44,907 bases of DNA, from IMG/VR virus record IMGVR_UViG_3300036846_000760, positions 1 through 44,907 of that record; one strand, written 5' to 3'. The notes under the pieces were generated by a model, which was not told where the DNA came from, did not search any database, and worked only from the letters and a program-made list of their open reading frames with translations. Positions 14,214 through 23,335 of this stretch are shown here, in pieces. This stretch comes from a virus. Position 1 is the stretch's first letter; the number at the start of each line of letters is the position of its first letter. The translations under genes were made by a program, and so were the position numbers.

Positions 14214-15293
14214 GTTCGACCTCGCTGTTGCCAAACCTTGAAGAGCCGCTTCCATGAGCGTTTTCGGTTGTGATCGAACGGCTGGTGACTGACCGTGACC
14301 ATTGGGAATCACACCGGTCGCACGCGGTGCCGGTTGCAGGCGTCTCAATCGCGTATTCACTTCGTCGTATGCGGCCTTGGTCAATTGCAAAGCCTCATCG
14401 ACCGACGAGATCGATCCGCCGCGTTCAAACAGCATTGCTTGCGCGGTGCGTTTCACATGATCGGCTTTTGCCCGGTAGTCGGGATCGCTCGCAGCAAAAC
14501 GCTCCTCCAAAGACGACACGGCACGCTGTACATTGGTCTGCAGATGCTGCACGTGCTGGGAAACTTGAGCTTCCCGCGCGCCATGCACTGCCGCTTCCGC
14601 ACGCTGATGATCGAACCGCGTGCGTGCGAATTCCATCGCCGCCTCTTGCGTCATTTGTCCTTGCTGTACACGCGCGTTCAGGTCGGGTGGAAGAACCACA
14701 CCGAGATATTCCTGCGCGCGGCGCACATAAGGGCCGACCTCTTTGTAGAACGCCTCATAGTCGCCCCGGCGCAGCGTCGCTGCGATGTTGAGGGCGCGTA
14801 TGATGTCGTCGCCATTGAGTTCGTTGACGTTCGCGAAGGTTTGGAGTTCGTGACCGATGCGCGCAACAGGTTCGATCGCCGTGACGTGATCACGGAGTTC
14901 GCGCCGTTGCTTGAGTAATTTGTTGATCTTTTTACGGACCAGCGGCGACGCCTCGGCCGCGGCGGCCGGATCGTCGTCGTGCGTGTCGTCATCTTTGTCG
15001 GTGGCGTCGTCTGCCTGTTCCTGACCGAGTGGCGTTTGCGGCGTGGGAGCGTCGCGATTGTCCGTGCGGCCTAGGACATCCGGCTCGGGCGCCGTGGGTA
15101 CGGCCTTGAGGACGGCATCCAGTAGGGATTGCTTGGACTCCCCTTTGCCGTCGCCGGAGCTGGCCGGAGACGGCGGTGATGAATCGGTGGATGGGCTCGA
15201 CGGCGGAGCCGGAGCCGATGAGGGCGCAGGATCAGGTGCAGGCGTTGCAGCCGGTTCCGGCGCAACTGATTGTTGTGTAGCCGTGCCGCTCAC
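14208..15293 (-). CDS. scaffolding protein
   Basis: The 361-residue product begins with about 115 residues of low-complexity sequence rich in Pro, Ser, Ala and Asp, followed by a charged helical region (LVRKKINKLLKQRRELRDHV at about 117-136), helices with HHL/HQRAEAAVHGAREAQVSQHV, and a basic C-terminus (KTLMEAALQGLATARSNG). Disorder, coiled coil and a basic capsid-binding tail, directly upstream of the capsid gene and after the portal gene, are typical of podoviral scaffolds. The GAGGAAACC site supports ATG 15293. Confidence 0.7.
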   Translation of the reverse strand: MSGTATQQSVAPEPAATPAPDPAPSSAPAPPSSPSTDSSPPSPASSGDGKGESKQSLLDAVLKAVPTAPEPDVLGRTDNRDAPTPQTPLGQEQADDATDKDDDTHDDDPAAAAEASPLVRKKINKLLKQRRELRDHVTAIEPVARIGHELQTFANVNELNGDDIIRALNIAATLRRGDYEAFYKEVGPYVRRAQEYLGVVLPPDLNARVQQGQMTQEAAMEFARTRFDHQRAEAAVHGAREAQVSQHVQHLQTNVQRAVSSLEERFAASDPDYRAKADHVKRTAQAMLFERGGSISSVDEALQLTKAAYDEVNTRLRRLQPAPRATGVIPNGHGQSPAVRSQPKTLMEAALQGLATARSNG

Positions 15294-15359
15294 GTTGGTT
15301 TCCTCGCACGCGAGACCCTACCAAGCACTACTACTCCTGCCGCGTGCCCGCCGCAATGG

Positions 15360-17846
15360 CTAGTTGGGCCGCATACCCGCAGGCATAGGCGTGGCCGTGA
15401 CCGGCGACGGTGCACTGGATTGTGGGGGCGGCGGCGCAGGCGCATTACTCGCGCCCTGCGGGCCTTGCGCCTGCGGGATACCCGCGCCGGGTGGTCCCAT
15501 CGAGGCGCCGGGCTTCATCCCGTTCTGGGCGGTGATCGACGGCATGCCATCGGCGACCGCCTCCTCCAGATTGACCCGGTCGTCCAGCCGCGTGATGGCC
15601 TGCTGCGCCAGGAATTGCGGCTTGATGCCGGGGATTTGCATCAGGATCGGCGCGAGGCGCTCGAAGTTCTGCAGCTCCAGCGCCTGATTGGGCCGCCCGC
15701 TGCTGCCTGCCTCGATCGAGAGATAGACATCGCGCGCCACCTCCGCCTTGGTCAGCGTCGGCCACACGGCGCCGGGACCGACGATGTTCTTCACGGTCTC
15801 TTCGCTGACATTGAGCAGCAGGATTTGCCCACCGGCGTGGGCCATCTCGGTCAGCGTGTCGTCGATGTCGTCGATCGCCGATCCCGATTGTCCCGCCTTC
15901 ACGGTCGCGGCGTAGTTCGCCTCGGTCGCAGTGCCGCTGCTCATACCGCCGAGATCGGCCTGCTGATCGCCGATGACGCGCAGCAGATCCTGAAACACGG
16001 GGTTAACCTCGTATAAATTTGGATCGACCGGCACACCTTTCACCGCCATCAGAACATCGTTGATGTTCTGTCCCGGCTGCAGCGCACTGACGCTGATCAA
16101 CGCATTGACGGGGTGTGTCTGGAAGGCATCCAGGTCGTCTTGCGACAATGTGCCTTCCGCGTATGCCGTCTTCGGACGGTTGGCGAACCGATGTTCGCGC
16201 AGACCCTGGCGCATGCGGTTCAGCTCGAGCTGCATCGGACGGATGAGTTTCACGTCGGACGGCGGATAGACCTCACCAACGGTCTCGTTGAACGCGACGA
16301 CATACCACGGCCAGAAACGCTCGGTATAATCGGGCTCCTTCGGCTCTTCCAGGAAATCGGGCCAACCGTCGCACATCACATAGCGCAGCCCGTCGCGGCG
16401 ATTGTACAACTCCCACACCAAGCAGTGCCCTTTGTCCCCCGGCGACACCGCCGCGTCGTTCGCACCGCTGCTGCGGCCCTGCCAGATCGCGCGCGCCCGT
16501 TCGTAGTCGGTGCCGGTATCAGTGCGATCATAGCCGGTGTAGCAGCTCCGCACGTCGACACCGTAGGTCTCCATGACTTCGTTGGGACTGAGACAAAATT
16601 CCTCCGCCACCCAATCGCAGCCTAAAAACCCGCGCAGTTGTACACAGCGCGGATCGGGAATGATGGCCGTCGATTTCGGATAGCCAAACTGCAATCCCTC
16701 GCGCAGCACAATGTCCTGCTGGTTTGTCAGCGACGACAACGTCAGCCGGAGCTGTTCGACCTCGGCGCTATCGGGCGGGATGTCGTCGTCGGCGATGCCC
16801 GCGGAGATGCGCTGCACCAGTTCAAGCTGCTGCTGCACGTCGGCGATGCGCCCGTCGAGATCGGGGCTGCGTCCCATGACGCGCTGGAACCCGAGCCGTA
16901 CCCAACCGACGCCCGCGGTTGCGGCACGGCGCACCACCAGCTTCATCATGGTCTTGAAACCCTGTTGCTGCTCATCGATCTCATACTGGTAGAGCAGCTC
17001 GAGGGTGCGGGCGATACGGTTGAGCGTCTTGGTCTGCTGCTGCACGTTCTTGGCGTCAGCGACGATCGCTTCTGCTTCGATCACATCCGAATCAGGCGGA
17101 GCCTGCGGCAGCCCCATCATGCCGCCGAGACCACCACCGCCGCCGGGCAGGGGCGCCGCCGGGGGCGATCCCTGCAGCGGCGGCAATCCTTGCTGTGGAC
17201 CGGCCGACAACGGAAACGGACTCGCGCCGGGAAAGATACTCCCCGCCGCCGTCGGTTGGCCGAGACCGGCAATTGCCGACGGGTCCACGCCCATCTTCGC
17301 CGCCATCAGGCCCAGCGTCACGCCCATCGCGGCCTTTTGCTGGGCATCCTGTGCGGCTTGGGCCTGCGCCAGCGTCTGCTGTGCACCCTGCAACTGCTCC
17401 AGCGTGCCATCCCACGCGGTCGACAGGATACGCTGACGCTTGCGCGCAACCGCCTTCGGGTTTTTCGCATACACCGCCGCCACGCGGCCTTGGATGTGCC
17501 GCAGCACGATGTTGGCGACATAGAGGTCGTCTTTCCCATCGTTGAACGCCGCGACCTTGGTCTCTTCCGGCCACTGCTTCCCGGCGGCGAATTTCTGATC
17601 CTTCTCCATCTGCCGGAAGACTTTGTCCCAGTGCCCCTTGGCCTGCTTGACCATGTCGCAGAACGACGCCACCAATGCTTTGCGCTTGTCGTCTATCTCC
17701 GGCTTTTCGCGGGACATGCGCTTGTCGGTCTGCGGCGGCTGCGGCGGCTGCAGAAATTGCGCAGTCTGAAAATCGGCGACCGGTTGCTGCATCGGATCAC
17801 CGGGCATCGGTGCGCCCAGCGGGGGCTGGCCCATCATGTCGGACAT
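15360..17846 (-). CDS. portal protein
   Basis: The 828-residue product has a disordered Met/Pro/Gln-rich N-terminus, then the portal core (DKVFRQMEKDQKFAAGKQWP at about 75-95; YVANIVLRHIQGRVAAVYAK), a Gly/Pro-rich insert at about 200-250, a crown region with coiled coil, and a C-terminal Pro/Ala tail ending AGMRPN. The length and motif order are those of large P22-like podovirus portals. ATG 17846 overlaps the terminase stop (TGATG) after a GGAGG site, so the TTG at 17852 is not needed. The portal forms the dodecameric ring through which terminase pumps DNA. Confidence 0.75.
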   Translation of the reverse strand: MSDMMGQPPLGAPMPGDPMQQPVADFQTAQFLQPPQPPQTDKRMSREKPEIDDKRKALVASFCDMVKQAKGHWDKVFRQMEKDQKFAAGKQWPEETKVAAFNDGKDDLYVANIVLRHIQGRVAAVYAKNPKAVARKRQRILSTAWDGTLEQLQGAQQTLAQAQAAQDAQQKAAMGVTLGLMAAKMGVDPSAIAGLGQPTAAGSIFPGASPFPLSAGPQQGLPPLQGSPPAAPLPGGGGGLGGMMGLPQAPPDSDVIEAEAIVADAKNVQQQTKTLNRIARTLELLYQYEIDEQQQGFKTMMKLVVRRAATAGVGWVRLGFQRVMGRSPDLDGRIADVQQQLELVQRISAGIADDDIPPDSAEVEQLRLTLSSLTNQQDIVLREGLQFGYPKSTAIIPDPRCVQLRGFLGCDWVAEEFCLSPNEVMETYGVDVRSCYTGYDRTDTGTDYERARAIWQGRSSGANDAAVSPGDKGHCLVWELYNRRDGLRYVMCDGWPDFLEEPKEPDYTERFWPWYVVAFNETVGEVYPPSDVKLIRPMQLELNRMRQGLREHRFANRPKTAYAEGTLSQDDLDAFQTHPVNALISVSALQPGQNINDVLMAVKGVPVDPNLYEVNPVFQDLLRVIGDQQADLGGMSSGTATEANYAATVKAGQSGSAIDDIDDTLTEMAHAGGQILLLNVSEETVKNIVGPGAVWPTLTKAEVARDVYLSIEAGSSGRPNQALELQNFERLAPILMQIPGIKPQFLAQQAITRLDDRVNLEEAVADGMPSITAQNGMKPGASMGPPGAGIPQAQGPQGASNAPAPPPPQSSAPSPVTATPMPAGMRPN

Positions 17847-19414
17847 CACCAACCTCCGTTGCGGGTGCGTTGTTCTTGTTCACGTCGTTTGGTGTCGGCC
17901 TTCAGCCAACCCAGCGTGCCGGTCTCGGGCGGCGGTTTGGCGGCGCGGCGCGGTGCGGGCGCGATCACCATGTCGAGACCGAGACCGACCCACGCCAGCG
18001 CATCGACAAAGTCGTCGTGCGTCGCGAATGGAAACTTGAGCAGCTCCGCGCGCGCCTCCGACCACCACGGCGCATAGGCCGGGAAATACACCTTGCCCAT
18101 CGCCATGCGCCCGCGCACGCCCTGCGCGCGACTCTGCTTGTCCTTGCTCGGGGTCATCTCAACGACCGACGCAAAGATGCTGCGCTCCAACATGCGCTTG
18201 CGCAAAAACGGCCCGATCGACTTGCTGATATGGCCTTCCTCCGCCCACCACGTCAGCGGCTTGTACCGCGCCATGCGATCGATCATCGCCTCGACCACGA
18301 TGTCGGTCGCAGCCCGCGCCCAAAACAAATCGTCGTGGACCCAGATGTTGCCGTCCTGATCGACGCCGATCGTCATCAGTACGGTCTTGTCGCGTTGCTG
18401 TTTGATTGAGACCGCATGATCGGAGGCGCAATACCACCGAAGCTCGTCGTTGGGCGGACGCTCGCGCCGCTGATAGACGCGTATTTTATCGGCAGAGAAA
18501 AAGTTGCCGCTCTCCGGCGTCGGCGAGCCCTGGTAGAGCGCCTGGAACCCGCGCGGGTCGGCGGCGCGCAGCTCCTCCAGATATTCCGCCGGAAACCGCT
18601 CCGGCCACAGCGCCTCGCCGGGTTGACGCCCCAATACGTCGTCGTCGCCGGCGAGGGCAGGAAGGTCGATGATCTTCCAGCGTGGCCCTTCGACGGCGCT
18701 GTAGTTGGCGTTGAGCGGATCGGTCAGCCGCCCGACGATGTCGTCCTCGTGCCATCTCGTAGAAATAATAATAATCCAGCCCTTGTGCGTAGCGAGACGC
18801 GTCTTCGCCACCTGTAAAAACCACGTCCACAGACGTTCGCGGATGGTCGGACTGTCGGCCTCGCTGCGGTCCTTGATCGGGTCATCGAGGATCAGGCCGA
18901 CGCTGCCGCGCCCGGCCAGGGCGGAGCCGCGTCCGACGAAGAACACCTTGCCGCCGTCCGTCGTCTCGATGCGGTCGACCGACGCGGTGTTGAGTTTCAC
19001 GTTAGGAAAGATTTGCCCATAGATCGGGTCTTCGATGATGGCGCGCGCCTCGCGCCCGAAATCGTAACTGAATTTCTCGCCGTAGCTGGCGATGATCAGA
19101 CTATCGGCGGGATGCCGACCGACAAACCACGCCGGAAACATACGCGAGGTGAGTTGCGATTTTCCATGCCGGGGACCGACGTTGATGATGAGGCGGCTGA
19201 TCTTGCCCGCCTCGACCTGCTCCAACGCCGCGGCGATGGCGCGGTGATGCCGCGCCACGATGTACTGCGACTTGTCGCTGTCCCACGGCGCATCGGCGTC
19301 GGGCATCAGCAGGCGCGTGAACGAGATCAGATCGTCACGCGCCTCCGCTGCCGCCTTACGTCTCTTCAGCGCCGCCAGATATCTTACTTCGTCCGATGTA
19401 AGGGTCTGGTTCAC
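17846..19414 (-). CDS. terL: terminase large subunit
   Basis: The 522-residue product has an N-terminal ATPase with Walker A GPRHGKS (residues 80-86), Walker B LILDDP (174-179) and a coupling motif STRWHEDD (about 217-224). The C-terminal nuclease of RNase H fold starts near CASDHAVSIKQQ (about 335), and ends with acidic residues in DDFVDALAWVGLGLD (about 470-485). It translocates and cuts DNA during packaging. The start is GTG 19414, overlapping the upstream stop as GTGA. The small subunit is not adjacent; a candidate lies at 27460. Confidence 0.9.
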   Translation of the reverse strand: MNQTLTSDEVRYLAALKRRKAAAEARDDLISFTRLLMPDADAPWDSDKSQYIVARHHRAIAAALEQVEAGKISRLIINVGPRHGKSQLTSRMFPAWFVGRHPADSLIIASYGEKFSYDFGREARAIIEDPIYGQIFPNVKLNTASVDRIETTDGGKVFFVGRGSALAGRGSVGLILDDPIKDRSEADSPTIRERLWTWFLQVAKTRLATHKGWIIIISTRWHEDDIVGRLTDPLNANYSAVEGPRWKIIDLPALAGDDDVLGRQPGEALWPERFPAEYLEELRAADPRGFQALYQGSPTPESGNFFSADKIRVYQRRERPPNDELRWYCASDHAVSIKQQRDKTVLMTIGVDQDGNIWVHDDLFWARAATDIVVEAMIDRMARYKPLTWWAEEGHISKSIGPFLRKRMLERSIFASVVEMTPSKDKQSRAQGVRGRMAMGKVYFPAYAPWWSEARAELLKFPFATHDDFVDALAWVGLGLDMVIAPAPRRAAKPPPETGTLGWLKADTKRREQEQRTRNGGW

Positions 19415-20028
19415 TTCTTTTTGGCGCTGCCTTGAGTTTCGCCCGCAGTGTGGCCGCTCGCGCCATGACTCCCGCCAGACTGTCCTGGGCGGTTGCCGTG
19501 TCCGGCACCGTGATCGGCGCTGTCGTTGGTGTGCTCATCGGCGGGGTTGCTATGGGATGCGGCGGCCTTCGCACGGGCGTCCTCCTCTTTCTTCCAGCGT
19601 TCGTTGCGTTCCTTTTCGGCAGGCTCCTTCACACTGTCTTCCGTGTAGTCGGTGCCCGCGATCTTGGGCAGCTCCTGGCCGGTCTTCGCGGCGGCTTGCT
19701 GACGCACCTGCGCCATCTGCTCTTCCGACAGCGGCGGCTTGTTTTGTTCCGGGTTCCCGTAGCCGGAAACCTGCGATGGATCACCGCCCGGCTGGACGAC
19801 ATCGTCAGGCGGCGTCTGGTGCTGACCGGAGATCGTCAGTCCCGGAGCGCCGTACGCGGCCTGCTCGCTCTGCGTCGGCGAACGGATCGTGCCGCTCACC
19901 GTCAGATCGCGATCCTCCGCCTTCGGTAAGGGCTGGCCCGCCGCTTTCTGCTGCGGGCCAGAAGGTTCGGATGCGCTGTGCGGGGGCGCACCTGCACCCG
20001 GTTTCGGATCGTCATGCTTGCCTGTCAT
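19411..20028 (-). CDS. disordered protein, 205 aa
   Basis: The 205-residue product is low-complexity throughout, rich in Gly, Pro, Gln, Ala, Glu and His, with a charged patch (VKEPAEKERNERWKKEEDAR, about 134-153) and a Lys tail (SAKKK). ATG 20028 follows AAGGAGAACAACG, a good ribosome site, and the stop overlaps the terminase GTG, so it is translated with it. It is too disordered for a normal small terminase; a scaffold-like or packaging accessory role is possible. No family recognised. Confidence 0.55.
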   Translation of the reverse strand: MTGKHDDPKPGAGAPPHSASEPSGPQQKAAGQPLPKAEDRDLTVSGTIRSPTQSEQAAYGAPGLTISGQHQTPPDDVVQPGGDPSQVSGYGNPEQNKPPLSEEQMAQVRQQAAAKTGQELPKIAGTDYTEDSVKEPAEKERNERWKKEEDARAKAAASHSNPADEHTNDSADHGAGHGNRPGQSGGSHGASGHTAGETQGSAKKK

Positions 20029-20044
20029 CGTTGTTCTCCTTCCA

Positions 20045-20124
20045 AAAAAGATCGGTGGTCAGGGACCGGTTTTTGCGTGGGGCAAGGCACCGGGGTTGGT
20101 GGGGATTACACCACCCTGACCACC
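20045..20124 (-). terminator. long stem-loop with T-run, probable terminator
   Basis: On the minus strand GGTGGTCAGGG (plus 20114-20124) pairs perfectly with CCCTGACCACC (plus 20054-20064), and GATCTTTTTT follows directly. The 49-nt interval can also fold. It would end or attenuate leftward transcription from the small-gene cluster just before the 205-aa gene and the terminase. Confidence 0.5.
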
Positions 20125-20151
20125 ACGTGCCGTGGGGGCACAGCACGCTTC

Positions 20152-20238
20152 TCACATTCCGTCGTTCCGCTTCGCTTGCTTCAAGACCTTGTAGACAGCA
20201 TCGGGATGCTTGCGCGTCCCAGCTTTCGGATCACTCAT
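20152..20238 (-). CDS. very small protein, 28 aa
   Basis: ATG 20238 follows a strong GGAGGGAG site and gives a 28-residue basic peptide (MSDPKAGTRKHPDAVYKVLK...) that stops at TGA 20154-20152, before the stem-loop. Strong ribosome site and fit in the gap argue for it; its length argues against. Function unknown. Confidence 0.35.
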   Translation of the reverse strand: MSDPKAGTRKHPDAVYKVLKQAKRNDGM

Positions 20239-20263
20239 GGGGCTCCCTCCGGGGTTTGTGCCA

Positions 20264-20677
20264 TCACCCGCCTCGCAATTTCACCGCCGCACCCATCAAC
20301 TGCGCCAGCGATGCATTCGGCGGCAGCGAACGCTGATAGAGCGCCATCTCCTGCGGCGTCATGTTCTGCGGCGCACGCGCCAGCGCATACCCCGGCAGGC
20401 CGGTCGGCGTCGGCGTCGGAGCCTCGCCTTCTGCCGCCTCCGGTTGCCCCGACGGCTCATCCGCTTCATCGTCAGCGCCCGGCGGCCGCAACGCCTGTGC
20501 AATCTGCTGCGCCGAGAGCGCCGCATAGTTCAGTCTCGGGTTCTGCGTTTGCCACGTCACATCAACGCTCGGCGCCGCGCCGCCAAGCAACGGAAACGGC
20601 TTGGTGATGGAAGCGCGCACGCGCGGCTGCATCACATTGCCCATCGGCACCATCGGCCCAAGGTATCTGTCGCTCAT
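20264..20677 (-). CDS. hypothetical protein, 137 aa
   Basis: The 137-residue product is Pro/Ala/Gln-rich. Its N-terminal half has SITKPFPLLGGAAPSVDVTW, its centre is an acidic, Pro-rich linker (DDEADEPSGQPEAAEGEAP), and its C-terminal part is a short helical region (MTPQEMALYQRSLPPNASLA). It lies between the membrane-peptide gene and the terminase block. No family is recognised; a minor structural role is possible. Confidence 0.5.
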   Translation of the reverse strand: MSDRYLGPMVPMGNVMQPRVRASITKPFPLLGGAAPSVDVTWQTQNPRLNYAALSAQQIAQALRPPGADDEADEPSGQPEAAEGEAPTPTPTGLPGYALARAPQNMTPQEMALYQRSLPPNASLAQLMGAAVKLRGG

Positions 20678-20678
20678 G

Positions 20679-20870
20679 TCACAGCCTCACATCAGCGCCG
20701 GTCAAATTCAGCAACAGACCGATCACGACCAGCGCTGTAATCACCACAAGCGCAATGTTTATGACCTGACGCACGGTCGGCGGGAGCGGAATTTGCGACA
20801 GAATCCAGTACACCAGCGAAATCACAATCGCGACAACAGCAAGTATAACAACCAGATGGATCAGGCTCAT
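20679..20870 (-). CDS. small membrane protein with two spans (Thivi_2564-like), possible holin
   Basis: The 63-residue product has two hydrophobic helices, about residues 3-25 (LIHLVVILAVVAIVISLVYW) and 36-57 (INIALVVITALVVIGLLLNL), separated by a short polar turn SQIPLPPTVRQ. This resembles small two-span phage and bacterial proteins of the Thivi_2564 type; two-span topology also fits a class II holin. The ATG overlaps the upstream stop as ATGA. No endolysin lies nearby, so a holin role remains unproven. Confidence 0.6.
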   Translation of the reverse strand: MSLIHLVVILAVVAIVISLVYWILSQIPLPPTVRQVINIALVVITALVVIGLLLNLTGADVRL

Positions 20871-21079
20871 GACTTTGTCCTCAACGCTCTTATCTTGTTG
20901 CGATATTCTATGATTGCTCCCATAGCACCCGCTCCTGGGTCACCATGCAGTCGCTCCTCGTCAGACGCCGGATTTACAATTGCAGAAAGCCCTGCGGCTT
21001 CATCCAGAGCGGTGTTACGTGCCTGATCCAAAATACGCTGGTAACGTTCACGATAATGGTCATCTGCATCTTTAGTCAT
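20867..21079 (-). CDS. hypothetical protein, 70 aa
   Basis: ATG 21079 gives a 70-residue product (MTKDADDHYRERYQRILDQA...) that is mostly charged helix, ending IIEYRNKIRALRTKS. It overlaps the zinc-ribbon gene by 8 bases at its start and the membrane-peptide gene by 4 bases at its end, so it is part of a coupled cluster. The longer frame to 21193 would lie inside the zinc-ribbon gene and is rejected. Function unknown. Confidence 0.55.
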   Translation of the reverse strand: MTKDADDHYRERYQRILDQARNTALDEAAGLSAIVNPASDEERLHGDPGAGAMGAIIEYRNKIRALRTKS

Positions 21080-21278
21080 GACTTTCCTCCCGCTTATCGG
21101 TCGCGCTGAGGAACTCCGCGTGAGCCTGATAGTCGCAGCCGGTGCATTCAAATCCGGTGTCCAGGTCACGCCCACAATTCGGGCACCTATCATACCGGCG
21201 CACCAGTTCGCGGCGAATAGCTCTGCTGCGCACCGGATACGACCTGATGCCTAATGGCTCTGGCTTCTGATCAATCAT
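21072..21278 (-). CDS. zinc-ribbon protein, 68 aa
   Basis: Two CxxC pairs, C32-PNC-35 (CPNCG) and C45-TGC-48 (ECTGC), spaced by nine residues, form a treble-clef or zinc-ribbon knuckle in a basic 68-residue protein. Such small zinc proteins in phages usually bind nucleic acid or a host protein. The gene overlaps the tail-fibre gene by 4 bases and the next gene by 8. Partner unknown. Confidence 0.6.
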   Translation of the reverse strand: MIDQKPEPLGIRSYPVRSRAIRRELVRRYDRCPNCGRDLDTGFECTGCDYQAHAEFLSATDKREESHD

Positions 21279-23335
21279 GGCTTGGCCTCCAATTGCTGGA
21301 CGCGTGCGGACAGCTCTTTTACAGAGTTCACCAATGCATAGATCAGCGGCCCCGTATCGACGTCACGCATATCGATCACAGGCTCGCCGTCGATATAAGC
21401 TGCGCGCTTTGTCACCATTTCAGGAAATACGTCCTCGATTTCCTGCGCCACAAAACCGATGAACTCCGTGCCTTCCGTCGCCGCCGTATAATTCGGACTC
21501 GCGGGGTACGGGGCTTCCGTTATGATCTGCGGAGCCGTCTCGGGCGGCGTCTCCGGGCCGCCGACAAGATCGCGTGTCGGCGTGTCGTTGCCTTTATAAG
21601 AAAACCGGCGCGGTACAAGCGATAGAATTTGCTCAAGCCCAACCGTATAGTCACCTGAAACCGTCTTGATGCGCGCATCGGACGTCGCCACCCACGACCC
21701 GCCGCCGGGCTTGTAGCCTTGCGCGCACGTGACGCTTCCTAAGAAATTGACGTTTTGCTGAGAGCTGCCATCGAACTCCATTGCCGCAACACCGGCAGAC
21801 GGCGAATACCCAAGACGACCCGAGCTGGACTGGTAATAAAGAAGGTGATCGGTGGAGAAATTAAGCTGGTTCTGGCCGGACACACCGCGCAGCCCGAAAT
21901 TGGGGTCGTTATTGGCATTGATGTTCCGCCCAAACGTCACATCCATGTTGGCGGCGAATATCATCGCCCCGCCCGCAGTGGTCCACCAGCCAAACCCGCC
22001 GTCGGCGCGGTTGTGGTACAAATAATTGTTGGTGTTGAACTGCATCCGGTAGTTCGTGACCGTGCCGACATTGACGTTAAGGCCGAAATTCAGGTCGTTG
22101 TTGGCATAGATCGCAGTCCCGGCCATCAGGGACGCCGAAAGCACGACCGCTCCGCTCGAGCGTATGATCGTCAGCGGCGTATCGATGGCAGTGCTGCCGT
22201 CGCCCCAACGCTGCACCCTGAAATCGGACCCGGCGTTGGCCCCAGTCTCGCTGCCAGCGTCGCCTAGAATAATATCCCAGCGGGTGGAACCGCCGGTATA
22301 GGCACGAATGAGATTGGTCTGGCCGGACGCGTTCTTGTTCAGCTCCAAGAACGGCGCGCTCCCGGACACCGTCAGGGTCGGCGTCGTCAGGCGGCCCGTC
22401 ATGGTGTCGCCGGTCTTCGTGACCTTGGCCGCTAAGCTGTCCTGCAACGTGCTGTCGGCGGCGGCGCGGGTCGCAATCTCGGCATTCAGGTTGGCGATGT
22501 CGGCATTCAGATTGGTGGTCAGCGTCGTATCGGCGCTGGTCCTGTTCGCGGTCTCCGCCGCAAGGTCGGCGGCAAGTGCCTTCGCATCCAGAGCAGACTG
22601 CAAGCCCGTAGTGTCGGCAATAGCGTGCGTGTGCGCTGTCGGCGGAAACGTCGTCGGCTTGCCGAGAAGGGTGCTCCAGTCCACCACCCACCAATCCAAA
22701 TCCTTACGGGCAAAGAATTGGCCGTTTTGCGGCGCCTCGGTGATAACGCCGGTGCTCGCCGTCGAAGCGACATCCTGCCAGTTCGCTCCGGTCCAAACGC
22801 GCATGATGTTATAGTTCGTGTCGAAATATTGCGCCCCAACGAGCAACGGATTGCCGCTGTTGTCGAGCGTCGGCGGCGTGCTCTTGCTGCCGAGATAGTA
22901 CGTCCCGGTTTCTTCCCACGCCGCCAAAGCGTTCTGCGATTGCTGCGCGCTCTCGGCGGCATCGGTCGCGTGCTGGTCGGCCTGCAGCGCCCAAAACGCC
23001 GCGCTCCAGTGGCTGCCGGTGATGCCCATGATGGCCAGCGTATCACTTGGGATTGGGCCATCCATCCACTCGGCCCAGTTCCAACTGACTTGCGCCCAGT
23101 CGTATGAGTATGCGCCCCATCCGGCGGCGTCCTTTTCGTCGTTGACGGGATCGTTCGCCTTCGGCGTGGCCGGCGTCTGCAAGCGCTGCTGCTCGGCATA
23201 GAGCGCATTGATCGCACGGCGATGTTCGGTGAACTCAGAGTCGATGCGGTCGCCCGGAATCGGGTCCTTGGGCCGCGACGCCGTGAAGGCCGTGAATGAA
23301 TAGAGTTGATTGACGATATGCGGATCGTCGTTCAT
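21275..23335 (-). CDS. tail fibre/spike with C-terminal S74 chaperone
   Basis: The 686-residue product has an N-terminal anchor domain (residues about 1-120) that matches that of the fibre at 24969-26816 (DEKDAAGWGAY, WMDGPIPSD, LAIMGITG). Next come a collagen-like/coiled region with 'LNADIANLNAEIATRAA' repeats, a beta-rich shaft with NNDLNFGLNVN repeats, and a C-terminal peptidase S74 domain from about residue 560: SDARIKTVSGDY, GFVAQEIEDVFPEMV. The S74 domain trimerises the fibre and cleaves itself off (catalytic Ser in SDARIK). It starts in an ATGA overlap with the neighbouring fibre gene. Confidence 0.8.
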   Translation of the reverse strand: MNDDPHIVNQLYSFTAFTASRPKDPIPGDRIDSEFTEHRRAINALYAEQQRLQTPATPKANDPVNDEKDAAGWGAYSYDWAQVSWNWAEWMDGPIPSDTLAIMGITGSHWSAAFWALQADQHATDAAESAQQSQNALAAWEETGTYYLGSKSTPPTLDNSGNPLLVGAQYFDTNYNIMRVWTGANWQDVASTASTGVITEAPQNGQFFARKDLDWWVVDWSTLLGKPTTFPPTAHTHAIADTTGLQSALDAKALAADLAAETANRTSADTTLTTNLNADIANLNAEIATRAAADSTLQDSLAAKVTKTGDTMTGRLTTPTLTVSGSAPFLELNKNASGQTNLIRAYTGGSTRWDIILGDAGSETGANAGSDFRVQRWGDGSTAIDTPLTIIRSSGAVVLSASLMAGTAIYANNDLNFGLNVNVGTVTNYRMQFNTNNYLYHNRADGGFGWWTTAGGAMIFAANMDVTFGRNINANNDPNFGLRGVSGQNQLNFSTDHLLYYQSSSGRLGYSPSAGVAAMEFDGSSQQNVNFLGSVTCAQGYKPGGGSWVATSDARIKTVSGDYTVGLEQILSLVPRRFSYKGNDTPTRDLVGGPETPPETAPQIITEAPYPASPNYTAATEGTEFIGFVAQEIEDVFPEMVTKRAAYIDGEPVIDMRDVDTGPLIYALVNSVKELSARVQQLEAKP

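Noticed and set aside
20679-20870. Definite holin call for the two-span membrane protein
   Set aside because: Topology fits, but no endolysin or spanin lies nearby and similar small proteins of unknown role are common.
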